From NCBI GenBank assembly GCA_002212985.1, contig NBMY01000074.1, positions 22,487-86,486 of the forward strand: 64,000 nt of DNA. Direction: 5' to 3'. Both the position numbers and the translations under genes were made by a program. The notes below the pieces were generated by a model. The model was not told the origin of the DNA. It saw nothing but the letters and a program-made list of their open reading frames with translations, and searched no databases. Positions 55,101-63,267 of the stretch are shown piece after piece. Source of the stretch: Sphingobacteriales bacterium TSM_CSS (GTDB lineage: Bacteria > Bacteroidota > Bacteroidia > Chitinophagales > UBA2359). Position 1 is the first letter of the stretch. Each line of letters opens with the position of its first letter.

Positions 55101-55550
55101 ACCAAGGCACAGGAAATATTGCAGTATATTGATACGGGCAGCGCGGCAACCCCCGCTGTCGCCGGCAGCGCCGAAGGCACCAGCCCGTACACCTTTCAGG
55201 CAGCAGCAAAACAATACTTAGTGGTATCTTTTACCACTTACTCGCAGCAAATTACCGCCCTTACCAGCAACCTGTCTAACTTTAACGGCAGTAATTTCAG
55301 TGTAGATAAACTGAAAGTGAACCAAATGCTCCTCGACCCACAAACACAGGTAGTGCTGGTAAAAGAATTTGCCGATGTTGAAAAGGGCATGATGTATTAC
55401 CGTACCCTTCAGCAAAACGAAAGTACCGTTTTTGCCGGTATGGATACCGGTTACCGCTACTTCCTTATTTCAAAAGCTAATTTTACCGAATACTTTAAAC
55501 GCAAGGATTCCGATGCCTACTACCAGTTTTTTACCCAAAATTACAAGTAG
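52188..55550 (+). CDS. porW: T9SS/gliding protein PorW/SprE (TPR) with a charged insertion
   Basis: 1120 residues. An N-terminal signal region (LFILALLLLATLPAQHGYAQ) is followed by AGWLGMRMQDLTSRFNRYFNAKLRYTEG and ADDCYLLIGQSYYLKGD-like TPR sequence, the pattern of PorW/SprE, a periplasmic component that links the T9SS motor to the translocon. TPR-like repeats continue through about 400-860 (for example ADLATLEAHYYLTRQDWDQA). Unusual is a Lys/Glu/Arg-rich segment at about residues 203-310 followed by an acidic one to about 385, likely a single long helix. The family member SprE in Flavobacterium is near 870 residues, so the insert explains much of the extra length. Confidence 0.85.
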   Translation: MNCNIISIDCARLCRYFGAKGRLFILALLLLATLPAQHGYAQPKKPQGVDVNSSDGTTTIKADPNQTIQGALKEQKEKRLTKTKDPNKAGWLGMRMQDLTSRFNRYFNAKLRYTEGVMRLTQEHKDNYDDVLPVYVFKNGDGTSISSNLDETVKKASLAIQLKPNSKWVDDCYLLIGQSYYLKGDKESASSSFQYITKNFSKNIRKLPKKQLKQAAKKEQVKEKEDLKKQREETQKEKKELAAEKKKQAEKDKKEREKTREQKKKELEKSKKERQKELAQKKKQREKEKKQREKERAKAQKAKKKGKPAPQSKSKTSNTGKKTDDDKEVKTEAKPADTQPPLKDESKEESNKTEEDNNAADKNKKEAEKDKTETIETAEEDTTALAGIGLIAEEEAKGSAGGGFMQHKPARYDAMIWLARTYIEKEWYSEAAQIIKIAKEDRRFPKKKLADLATLEAHYYLTRQDWDQAKVALQSAIKATKSKKNKARLYFILAQLNNRDGNYAAALSSFKKVLKSKPPFDMEFQAQLNIAQAKMRSGAYTPEQAIAALEKLTKENKYADVTDQIYFTMAEISIENGNMEQANAFLSESAKNSTSNKDQKGLSYLKLADLNYDLERYVQASVYYDSTLALLPKSFAKYNDIANRRSVLSELVEHLNTIALQDSLQRIAKMPDAARRAYLENVILQLEEAAAKKQAEEEAKQAAANTATPAGANPETGNWYFYNETARANGFNDFNQRWGIRPLVDNWRLNSKISGVIATTPADTSATSISALMDKAGKGALSVDDLLKQLPLTPQALAASDTLIANALFAVGMAYRNRLNNLPKASETFDDLLRRYPDSQYSPQVHYTQYLIAKAAPDLQKANQHKNQLLQKYPETTYAKLVQDANYLQALNEKERQLEQYYEQTYAYYKQENFDQVKKRSQEVNSLFETNSLQPKFDLLNALITGHTQDKAAYIAALKDIVKKYPNDEVKTKAQEILQYIDTGSAATPAVAGSAEGTSPYTFQAAAKQYLVVSFTTYSQQITALTSNLSNFNGSNFSVDKLKVNQMLLDPQTQVVLVKEFADVEKGMMYYRTLQQNESTVFAGMDTGYRYFLISKANFTEYFKRKDSDAYYQFFTQNYK
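52790..53330 (+). repeat. Lys/Glu-rich charged repeat segment within porW
   Basis: Repetitive AAA/GAA codons encode KKEREK- and QKKKE-type heptad-like runs (about residues 203-310), then a Glu/Asp/Lys/Thr-rich acidic linker. The composition predicts a stable single alpha-helix or coiled coil spanning the periplasm. Antisense open frames here are artefacts of the composition. Confidence 0.6.
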
Positions 55551-55651
55551 GTATAGGCGGCAGCTTAAAAAAACAGTTTTGCGCAAAACCCGTACCCCGC
55601 GCCCACTGTTTCATTAACCAATACAAAAGCGCTGCAATGTTGTAAAAAGCG

Positions 55652-55659
55652 TACTTTTG
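55652..55659 (+). promoter_or_regulatory. -7 element for the class A PBP gene
   Basis: TACTTTTG matches TAnnTTTG, 62 bp before the ATG at 55722; no ideal -33 box seen. Confidence 0.4.
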
Positions 55660-55721
55660 CACCGTATATTTTATGCCAGTTTAACGTTCAACCCTGTATT
55701 TGTACAAAAGCACTCACTAAA

Positions 55722-58106
55722 ATGCGCAATTTGCAAGAATCGGTTCATAAAACCAGGTTAATGCTCACCCCCGAAGAACCCGACCACAAACGGCATATTG
55801 CAAAAATGTGGAAAATATACGCGGGGGTAGTAATTTCCATTTTCCTCCTTTTTATTGGCATTTCGCAGGGGTTGCTGGGAGCATTGCCTACTTTTATTGA
55901 ACTGGAAAGCCCCAAAAGTTCGCTTGCCTCTGAAGTATATGCCTCCGATGGCGTTTTGCTGGGCAAGTTTTATTTGGTTGACCGCTCTAATGTAACCTAC
56001 AGCGAAATACCTTCGCACACCATAAATGCCCTTGTTGCTACCGAAGATGCCCGCTTTTACCAACACTCCGGCATTGATTTCAGGGGTATGATGCGTGTAA
56101 TTTTAAAAACCGTTATCGGGGGCATGGATTCGGGGGGCGGAAGCACCATTACCCAGCAATTGGCAAAAAACCTCTTTCACGACCGCCCCCAAAGCACCCT
56201 AAGCCGTATTGGGCAAAAACTGAAAGAGTGGGTAATTGCCGTTAAACTGGAAAGAAGTTATACCAAAGAAGAAATTTTGGCCATGTACTTCAATACCGTG
56301 CCCTTTGGCAACAATGCCTATGGCATTAAATCGGCAGCGCAAACCTATTTTAACTGCCCCCCCGACTCGCTTAAAATACACCAGGGCGCCATGTTGGTAG
56401 GCATGCTGAAGGGTACAACCCGATACAACCCGCGCCGAAACCCCAATAATGCCTTGGAAAGGCGCAACGTAGTATTGCAACAAATGTATAAGTACGGTAA
56501 ACTAAGCTCCATGCAGCGCGACTCTGTCAGTAAACTGGGCTTAGACATCAAATTCAGCCCCATGACACATGATGAGGGGCTGGCAACTTATTTCAGGGAG
56601 TACATTAAATCTGAGGTGAAAGACTGGGCAACCAAAAACGTAAAGGTTGACGGAACCAATTTTGATATTTATCGCGACGGGCTGAAAATTTACACCACCC
56701 TAAACTCAAAAATTCAGCAATATGCCGAAGAAGCAGTGTCTGAACACATGCCCGAACTGCAAAAACAGTTTTACGACCACTGGAAAGGACACACGCCTTG
56801 GGAAAACCTGCCCACTGCAAAAGTGCCAAAAGGCGACCTTTGGGAAGGAACCAACGAGTTGATTTACCGCGCCGTAAAAAATTCGGAACGGTACCTTACC
56901 ATGAAAGACCAGAAAATATCGGAACAGGATATTAAAAAAGCCTTTACCACCCCCTACCCGATGACCGTTTTTTCGTGGAAAAACCCCGATAACGGCATTG
57001 ATACAATTATGTCGCCGTTAGACTCTATAAAATATACCAAGTTTCTGCTCCATACCGGCATGGTGGTAATGGACCCCGAAACCGGACATGTACTGGCATG
57101 GGTAGGCGGCATTAAGCATAAATTTTTTAAGTACGACAGCGCCCGGCCTTCTTCTAAAAGGCAGGTTGGCTCTACTTTTAAGCCTTTTGTATATTCGGTA
57201 GCCTTGCAAAACGGTTGGTCGCCCTGCAGCAAAGTGCCCAACCTGCCTATTACCTTCGAAAACTACGACAACTGGTCGCCCGAAAATGCAGGCACCTACC
57301 TGAACGGACAAATGGTATCCTTGCGAACCGGCCTGGCACACTCCATTAACCGGGTGGCAGCTTACCTCATGAAACAACTTAGCCCGCAGGCGGTTATAAG
57401 CCTTGCCCGAAAAATGGGTGTAGAAAGCCATATAGATGAAATACCCTCTATTTGCTTAGGTTCGGTAGATATGTCTGTTTATGAATTGGTAGGCGCTTAC
57501 GGCACTTTTGCCAACAAGGGTTTTTATACCCACCCCATTTGCATTACCCGTATTGAAGACAAAAACGGAAACGAACTGCAAAGTTTTTCAACCACCACCG
57601 TAGAAGCTATGGACGAAGCAACCGCTTACGCCATGATAACCATGCTGCGCGGGGTGGTAGATAACGGAACTGCCAGCAGGCTGCGCTGGAAATACAACAT
57701 TACCGCCGATGTGGCTGGTAAAACAGGTACTACCAATGATAACTCCGATGGGTGGTTTGTGGGAATGACACCCCAAATGGTAGCCGGTATTTGGGTGGGC
57801 GGCGATGAAAAAACCATACATTTTAAAACTACCCGCCTTGGTTCGGGTACCAATATGGCCGTGCCTATTTACGGGAAATTCCTTAACAAAATATATGCCG
57901 ACACCACTACCCAAATAAGCCCGAAAGCTCGATTCCAAATGCCTTCGCAATCGGTTATGCGCAGTATTGAATTAGATTGCAGCAAATACGATATACCCTA
58001 TGTGGGCGCCGAAGATGGTTCTTCTTCTACCGCCGAACCCGACAGCACTGCCGCAAAAACCGATACTACCCGCCGCGCTTTTGACTACAACAATCAGTTT
58101 GACTAA
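55722..58106 (+). CDS. Class A penicillin-binding protein 1A (transglycosylase/transpeptidase)
   Basis: 794 residues: a cytoplasmic tail, one membrane helix (about 31-55), a GT51 glycosyltransferase domain and a transpeptidase domain. GT51 motifs are ATEDARFYQHSGID (E108 catalytic) and GGGSTITQQLAKNLF (138-152). The transpeptidase SxxK is S484-x-x-K487 in QVGSTFKPF, with a later KTGTT (GKTGTTNDNSDGWFVG). It polymerises and cross-links peptidoglycan. It follows porW, a T9SS/cell-wall grouping recalled from Flavobacterium. Confidence 0.95.
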   Translation: MRNLQESVHKTRLMLTPEEPDHKRHIAKMWKIYAGVVISIFLLFIGISQGLLGALPTFIELESPKSSLASEVYASDGVLLGKFYLVDRSNVTYSEIPSHTINALVATEDARFYQHSGIDFRGMMRVILKTVIGGMDSGGGSTITQQLAKNLFHDRPQSTLSRIGQKLKEWVIAVKLERSYTKEEILAMYFNTVPFGNNAYGIKSAAQTYFNCPPDSLKIHQGAMLVGMLKGTTRYNPRRNPNNALERRNVVLQQMYKYGKLSSMQRDSVSKLGLDIKFSPMTHDEGLATYFREYIKSEVKDWATKNVKVDGTNFDIYRDGLKIYTTLNSKIQQYAEEAVSEHMPELQKQFYDHWKGHTPWENLPTAKVPKGDLWEGTNELIYRAVKNSERYLTMKDQKISEQDIKKAFTTPYPMTVFSWKNPDNGIDTIMSPLDSIKYTKFLLHTGMVVMDPETGHVLAWVGGIKHKFFKYDSARPSSKRQVGSTFKPFVYSVALQNGWSPCSKVPNLPITFENYDNWSPENAGTYLNGQMVSLRTGLAHSINRVAAYLMKQLSPQAVISLARKMGVESHIDEIPSICLGSVDMSVYELVGAYGTFANKGFYTHPICITRIEDKNGNELQSFSTTTVEAMDEATAYAMITMLRGVVDNGTASRLRWKYNITADVAGKTGTTNDNSDGWFVGMTPQMVAGIWVGGDEKTIHFKTTRLGSGTNMAVPIYGKFLNKIYADTTTQISPKARFQMPSQSVMRSIELDCSKYDIPYVGAEDGSSSTAEPDSTAAKTDTTRRAFDYNNQFD

Positions 58107-58305
58107 CCCTAGCTGCGTTGCTTCGGGGCAATTTAACCCCTTTCGGATAATAAAAACCACTTTTCGCACCCAAGAATATAATTATCTGCTATTGATTTGT
58201 TTACAAAATAGTAAGCAATCTAATAAATAGCATAAATTTTACTAAAAAATTATAAGATTCTGATAATCAAGGGCTAATTTTTCAGGTGCGGAAAGCCAGA
58301 TACTA

Positions 58306-58323
58306 AGCCCGCGGCATCGGGCT
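58306..58323 (-). terminator. Weak hairpin at the 3' end of the exonuclease gene
   Basis: AGCCCG (58306-58311) pairs with CGGGCT (58318-58323), overlapping the exonuclease stop, in the 215-bp gap between convergent genes. There is no U-tract, so the call is weak. Confidence 0.25.
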
Positions 58324-59836
58324 AATACTCCAAGCCCGAATACCGGCTGTTGCGGCTTGCTTCGAGCGCCTGGCCCAATGTAACAATTCCCATTTCGCGC
58401 AGCAAAGGAAAAAGGCAAACCAAAATACGGGCAGTTAACAGCGCATCGCCAAGCGCATGGTGGCGGCGGGCAAAAGGGTCTTCAATGCCAAAACGCCGCG
58501 CAAGCGCATCTAAATGGTGGGTTTCCTGTTGCCGGTGTACCACGCTTGACAGCAAGAGCGTATCTAAAATGGCATGGTTAAAGAGCAAACCTGTAAGCGG
58601 CTCTTTCATTTTAAGAAAACGCATATCGAAGGCTACATTGTGCCCTGCCAGCACCGTATCTTCGGCAAACTGGTAAAAATAATGCAGCGCATCGGTGCAG
58701 GAGGGGGCGGCGGCAACCATATCGTTGCCAATGCCATGTATAAGCGTTGCGGCAATGGGTATGGGGTTGTTGGGGCGAATGAGCGTATAAAAACACTCGT
58801 TTTCCAGCACATGCCCGTTTACCACCCTTATACCGCCCAACGATACCAGTTCATCGCCGCCCGAAGGGTTTAGTCCGGTGGTTTCGGTATCAAAAACGGT
58901 AAAACTAAGGTTAAGAAGGGGGCGGTTCAGCAACTCGGGCGGTTGGCGGTCGGTAAGTATGTCGAAATCATAAAATCTGCTCTGTGCAGGTGTTTTGACG
59001 CCGGTGGCCATAATGGTCTGCGCTTCTTTATTCGGGTTATGGGCAGGTAAGGGGGAGGACTCTGCTATTGCTGTCCGGGCAATAAAAATAACTCCGTTCA
59101 GGGTGGTTTCACCTACAAATACCGGTACGGCACTAATGTTTATAAGATGCCCGTCGAGGGTAAGGTTAAAACAATAGTCAATGTCTTCCAATTCGGCAAA
59201 ATTGCCGGCAAGTTTGCGTTGCAGTTCGGCTACTGCCTGTTCAAACAATTCAGAATCAATGATTTTGTTAAATTTTCTTCCCAAGCCTATGAATTGCTGC
59301 CTGGTGCCAAAAATTTTCTTGGCTTTTTTATTGTACAATACCACCCGCTCATATAAATCGCACATTATTACCCCATCTGACAATTCATCTATAAGCCCGG
59401 CTAAGGTGTTTTTTTCGTACTCTGCCCGCGCTTTGGCCATGTCAATTTTAGCTTGTAATTGCCGGTGTTCCTGCACAAAATACTCGCCCATTCGGTTCAT
59501 GGAGCGAATAAGTTGCCGCAACTGCCGGCCTCCCTGTTCGGGTATGCGATAGTTGAGGTTGATTTTTTCAATAATGCTCAGGTCGGCTTTCATTTTTTCA
59601 ACCGGCAGGTAATAATGCTGCAAAAACCACCTTACAGCGCCCACCACAACGGCCCCGCCCAAGCAGAAAAAAAACAAGAGCAGCAACGCCTGCCCGTTTA
59701 AAATTTGGGTAAAAACTGCTTGCTGCTGCTGCGGTAACATTAAATACAGAACAAGACCGGCAAGCAGTACACTGCAACAATACAGCGCCCCGGTAAGTAT
59801 TAGCACAGCAAGTTTGCGGGCAGAAGGTTTTAACAT
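58322..59836 (-). CDS. Membrane-anchored PAS-domain 3'-5' exonuclease (DnaQ-like)
   Basis: 504 residues. Two N-terminal membrane helices (about 9-33 and 49-70) lead into a HAMP-like/coiled region (NYRIPEQGGRQLRQLIRSMNRM), a PAS domain (about 145-255: LAGLIDELSDGVIMCDLYERVVLYNKKAKKIFG, with HLINISAVPVFVGETTLNGVIFIA) and a DEDDh exonuclease (D316 and E318 in FDTETTGL, D404 in HNVAFDMRF, H460 and D464 in RHHALGDA). As recalled, such proteins are annotated as DNA polymerase III epsilon-like, but the membrane sensor layout argues for a signalling or nucleotide-turnover role. The start at 59836 is preferred to 59929. Confidence 0.85.
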   Translation of the reverse strand: MLKPSARKLAVLILTGALYCCSVLLAGLVLYLMLPQQQQAVFTQILNGQALLLLFFFCLGGAVVVGAVRWFLQHYYLPVEKMKADLSIIEKINLNYRIPEQGGRQLRQLIRSMNRMGEYFVQEHRQLQAKIDMAKARAEYEKNTLAGLIDELSDGVIMCDLYERVVLYNKKAKKIFGTRQQFIGLGRKFNKIIDSELFEQAVAELQRKLAGNFAELEDIDYCFNLTLDGHLINISAVPVFVGETTLNGVIFIARTAIAESSPLPAHNPNKEAQTIMATGVKTPAQSRFYDFDILTDRQPPELLNRPLLNLSFTVFDTETTGLNPSGGDELVSLGGIRVVNGHVLENECFYTLIRPNNPIPIAATLIHGIGNDMVAAAPSCTDALHYFYQFAEDTVLAGHNVAFDMRFLKMKEPLTGLLFNHAILDTLLLSSVVHRQQETHHLDALARRFGIEDPFARRHHALGDALLTARILVCLFPLLREMGIVTLGQALEASRNSRYSGLEY

Positions 59837-59974
59837 GTGGCAGGAATTTGGTAAAAAAAGCAGGCAACAACACACCCAAACATCAAACAAGAGCACTAAA
59901 ACACAAAATACAGGCGCTTGCAACGCCAAAAATAAAATTTAATACCCGATTTGCAAAAAATGAACCTAAATTAA

Positions 59975-60006
59975 TTTTGTTTCGAAACAATAAAACTGTA
60001 CCTTTG
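59975..60006 (+). promoter_or_regulatory. Promoter of rpsA (near-perfect Bacteroidota consensus)
   Basis: TTTTG at 59975-59979, 19 bp, then TACCTTTG at 59999-60006: a full TTTG-N19-TAnnTTTG match. The start site would fall about 60 bp upstream of the rpsA TTG. Confidence 0.8.
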
Positions 60007-60075
60007 TGTCCGCTTTTTTTCAAAAATAAAGCATAATTGGTACCTTATTTTTTAACAATTTAAAACTTAGTCATT

Positions 60076-62061
60076 TTGACTGAACAAGATTTTGACTTAA
60101 ACGAAATGCCCGTCCACAATTCTGAAGAGGAATTTGAAAAAGCAGAGGGCGACATGGAACAACAGGTTGCAGAAACAGATTCTGACATTACAAAAGAAGA
60201 GGCAACCGAAGAAGAAGGAGATGTAAGAGAAATTTTAAAAGAAAAAGAAGAAGCAACTCCCGCACAACACGATGATTTTGACTGGACTTTGGGCAAACGT
60301 GCAGAAAAAAGCTACTCCAAACAGGAGCGCACCAATTATATCAATCTGTACGACAGCACATTCAAAACATTTGCCAAAAACGACATTATTAAAGGCCGGG
60401 TGGAAGCCATCAGCAATACTGATGTGGTGCTGGATGTAGGATTTAAATCCGATGGTTTGGTATCTGTTTCGGAATTCCGCGATTTACCCAATCTTAAAGT
60501 AGGCGATGTAGTAGAGGTATATGTAGTTGAAAAGGAAGACAAAAACGGACAACTCATCTTATCCAGAAAGAGCGCCAAACTGTTAAGAGCCTGGGAAAAC
60601 ATTGTAACTTCCCATGCCGAAGACAGAATAGTGCAGGGCACCATCATCAGCAAAACTAAAGGCGGTTTAATTGTAGATGTTTTTGGGCTGGAAACCTTCC
60701 TTCCCGGCTCGCAAATTGACGTTAAACCCATTATTGACTATGATGCCTACGTTGGTAAAACCATGGACTTTAAGGTGGTGAAAATTAACGAAACCATTAA
60801 AAATGCTGTGGTATCGCACAAAGCGCTCATTGAAAGCGACCTTGCCGAGCAACGCCAAAAAATTATTGCCCAGCTTGAAAAAGGCCAGGTATTGGAAGGT
60901 ACGGTTAAAAATATTACCGATTTTGGCGCATTTATTGACCTTGGCGGCGTAGATGGGCTGCTCTACATTACCGATATTTCCTGGGGCAGAATTAACCACC
61001 CATCGGAAATTCTGGAACTGAACCAGAAAATCAATGTAGTGGTAATTGAGTTTGACGATGCCAAAAAACGCATCTCTCTTGGCTTGAAACAGCTTACCCC
61101 GCATCCGTGGGAAGTACTTGATGCTTCATTGGGCGAGGGTTCTGTAGTGCGCGGTAAAATTGTAAACATTGAAGACTACGGCGCTTTCCTTGAAATTACC
61201 CCCGGTGTAGAAGGCCTTATTCACGTTTCGGAAGTTTCCTGGTCTAACCAACCTATTAATGCCCGCGAATACTTTAAAGTAGGGCAGGAGTTGGACGCAA
61301 AAATAGTTACCCTTAACCGCGATGAGCGCAAAATGTCGTTAAGCATTAAGCAATTGCTCTCTGACCCGTGGGAAAGTATTGAAGAAAAATTCCCTGTTGG
61401 CAGCAAGCACTCGGGCGAGGTGAAAAACATTACCCCCTATGGCGTATTTGTTGAACTGTCTGAAGGTATTGGCGGCATGGTACACATTTCAGATCTGTCG
61501 TGGACCAAACGCTTTACCCACCCCTCTGAATATACCCGCGTAGGCGAAAAATTAGAAGTGGTTATTTTGGGCATTGACAAAGAATCGCGCAAGCTCTCCC
61601 TCGGGCACAAACAAATTGAAGAAGATCCGTGGGATACTTTTGCCACCGTTTTTCCCGCCGGCTCGGTACACCGCGGTACCATCATTCGCCGCGACGACAA
61701 CGGCGCAACCGTTTCGCTGCCCTATGGCTTGGAAGCATTTGCACCCGCCAAATTGCTGCGCAAAGAAGACAATACTTCTGCCAACATTGACGAAACACTT
61801 GATTTTGTAATTACCGAATTTGACCGTAACGACAAACGCATCATTGTTTCGCATACCGACACCTGGAAACGCCAGAAAGAACAGACCGAAAAAGCGGAAA
61901 AAGTTCAAAAGGATAAAGAAGCCCAGGAAGCCAGCGAAAAAGTGCAGCAAATGAACGAGAAAAACGAAAAATCTACTTTCGGCGACATTGATGAACTGGC
62001 GCAGCTAAAAGCTAAACTGGAAGAAAACACCGCCGATGAAGAGAATAAAGCCACTGAGTAA
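60076..62061 (+). CDS. rpsA: 30S ribosomal protein S1
   Basis: 661 residues with an acidic N-terminal extension and six S1 RNA-binding domains beginning near residues 103, 182, 270, 355, 442 and 529 (for example EGTVKNITDFGAFIDLGGVDGLLYITDISW). A Lys/Glu-rich tail follows. S1 brings mRNA to the 30S subunit, important in Bacteroidota where Shine-Dalgarno sites are weak. The start is a TTG: an in-frame TAA lies at 60061, and the next ATG (60106) would remove 10 residues. It has its own promoter and a strong terminator. Confidence 0.96.
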   Translation: MTEQDFDLNEMPVHNSEEEFEKAEGDMEQQVAETDSDITKEEATEEEGDVREILKEKEEATPAQHDDFDWTLGKRAEKSYSKQERTNYINLYDSTFKTFAKNDIIKGRVEAISNTDVVLDVGFKSDGLVSVSEFRDLPNLKVGDVVEVYVVEKEDKNGQLILSRKSAKLLRAWENIVTSHAEDRIVQGTIISKTKGGLIVDVFGLETFLPGSQIDVKPIIDYDAYVGKTMDFKVVKINETIKNAVVSHKALIESDLAEQRQKIIAQLEKGQVLEGTVKNITDFGAFIDLGGVDGLLYITDISWGRINHPSEILELNQKINVVVIEFDDAKKRISLGLKQLTPHPWEVLDASLGEGSVVRGKIVNIEDYGAFLEITPGVEGLIHVSEVSWSNQPINAREYFKVGQELDAKIVTLNRDERKMSLSIKQLLSDPWESIEEKFPVGSKHSGEVKNITPYGVFVELSEGIGGMVHISDLSWTKRFTHPSEYTRVGEKLEVVILGIDKESRKLSLGHKQIEEDPWDTFATVFPAGSVHRGTIIRRDDNGATVSLPYGLEAFAPAKLLRKEDNTSANIDETLDFVITEFDRNDKRIIVSHTDTWKRQKEQTEKAEKVQKDKEAQEASEKVQQMNEKNEKSTFGDIDELAQLKAKLEENTADEENKATE

Positions 62062-62093
62062 TTTACACATTGCTTAGCGCTTTAATACCCGCC

Positions 62094-62130
62094 AACCCCC
62101 TGCCACAAAACGGCAGGGGGTTTGTTTTTG
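62094..62130 (+). terminator. Rho-independent terminator of rpsA
   Basis: AACCCCCTGCC (62094-62104) and GGCAGGGGGTT (62112-62122) form an 11-bp GC-rich stem with a 7-nt loop, followed by TGTTTTTG. Located 33 bp after the rpsA stop. Confidence 0.92.
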
Positions 62131-62586
62131 TAACAAGCAAAACGGCAGGTAGGGTGTAATTGGTTGTAGAACATGCTTGCCAACGCCAAACGGGGTTAAA
62201 TGGGGTAAAAACAAGAAAAAAAATAACGCGAAACAGCTACCTGAGTAGCTGTTTTTTTTGTATGTTTGTGGGGGGTAGTGGTGTTATGCAAATACCACCA
62301 AGCGGTATTTGTGAATTAATACATGCGGGTAGTAGGGCTGGCAGGAAGTGAATGACGACACAATAAAGCAGACATTGACCGAATGAAAACAGAAAAAAGC
62401 GGAATATATTTTGACAGGTGGATAACGACATACAGACAATATTGAAAAGGACAACGAGTAAGCCAATCCCGAAAGCCTTTGGGAGAGAGTCCTCTGTGTT
62501 TTAATTTTTTGCTCATGCACTGACACATATTCGAGTATTGTATTTTAAATTAGACGGCTAAAACATTAATTAAAAAAACGATTGAG
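62131..62586. other. Intergenic region between rpsA and the restriction locus
   Basis: About 450 bp without a supported gene, apart from the second terminator-like hairpin at 62233. Short open frames here lack family resemblance. Base composition becomes more AT-rich toward the methylase genes, consistent with an accessory segment inserted after rpsA. A stretch near 62160-62195 superficially resembles tRNA-Gly but does not fold as a tRNA. Confidence 0.4.
62233..62259 (+). terminator. Second terminator-like hairpin after rpsA
   Basis: ACAGCTAC (62233-62240), loop CTGA, GTAGCTGT (62245-62252), then a run of T to 62259. A perfect 8-bp stem with U-tract. No gene lies between it and the rpsA terminator, so it may be a back-up terminator or end a small RNA. 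Confidence 0.75.
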
Positions 62587-63267
62587 TTGCCAGAAGAAAA
62601 AAAGACTGATAAACAGGTTAAATCTAAGCAGAGAGTTGCCGACCACGGGGAAGTGTTTACCAATCAACGCGAAGTAAACGCCATGCTCGATTTGGTAAAG
62701 CACGAAACAGAACGAATTGACTCCCGTTTCTTAGAACCCGCTTGCGGTGAGGGGGTATTCCTTGCCGAGGTTTTAAGAAGAAAACTCAATGTAGTTGAGG
62801 AACGATACGCCAAAAGCCAAGTAGAATACGAGCAGTACGCTTTTCTGGCTGTTTCAAGTTTATACGGTATTGATATATTACAAGATAATGTAGAAATCTG
62901 CCGTGATAAACTCCTTACCATCTTTTTAAACAGATACAAAAATCTTTTTAAAGATAAAATCAAGCAAAGTCTTTTAGCAAGCATTAAGTTTGTACTTTTC
63001 AAAAACATTGTTCATGGAAATGCACTATCTATGAAAACATGTGGCTTAATAGAAGAACCGATAACTTTCAGCAAGTGGGAACTTGTACTTGGAGGTAAAG
63101 TTCAACAAACAGATTACCGATTGATCAATTTATTGGAATCTGCCCCTATACAGGAACCAAACCTTTTTTCCGATTTAGGAGAAGATGCTTTTATCCCTGA
63201 GCCGGTTAAAAAATTCGCATTAAAAAGCATATACAATTTAGCGGAAGATGTTCAAACAAAACTATAA
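62587..63267 (+). CDS. Small N6-adenine methylase-like protein of a restriction locus
   Basis: 226 residues. [18 protein letters not shown] and SAM motif [17 protein letters not shown] (48-63) are those of N6-adenine methylases of the restriction subunit M type; [19 protein letters not shown] continues the fold. The catalytic NPPY motif is missing, so it may be a partner or a partial subunit. The C terminus has [21 protein letters not shown]. The likely start is a TTG at 62587, as no ATG is available in the first conserved part. Its 3' end overlaps the next gene by 20 bp. Confidence 0.7.
   Translation: MPEEKKTDKQVKSKQRVADHGEVFTNQREVNAMLDLVKHETERIDSRFLEPACGEGVFLAEVLRRKLNVVEERYAKSQVEYEQYAFLAVSSLYGIDILQDNVEICRDKLLTIFLNRYKNLFKDKIKQSLLASIKFVLFKNIVHGNALSMKTCGLIEEPITFSKWELVLGGKVQQTDYRLINLLESAPIQEPNLFSDLGEDAFIPEPVKKFALKSIYNLAEDVQTKL

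Noticed and set aside
62157..62200. Possible tRNA-Gly-like segment (TTGGTTGTAG and GCTTGCCAA)
   Set aside because: The anticodon-loop text is suggestive, but neither D-, anticodon-, T- nor acceptor stems pair. It is not a tRNA.
62160..62351. 63-codon plus-strand frame after rpsA
   Set aside because: It runs through the second terminator hairpin and has no protein-like pattern.
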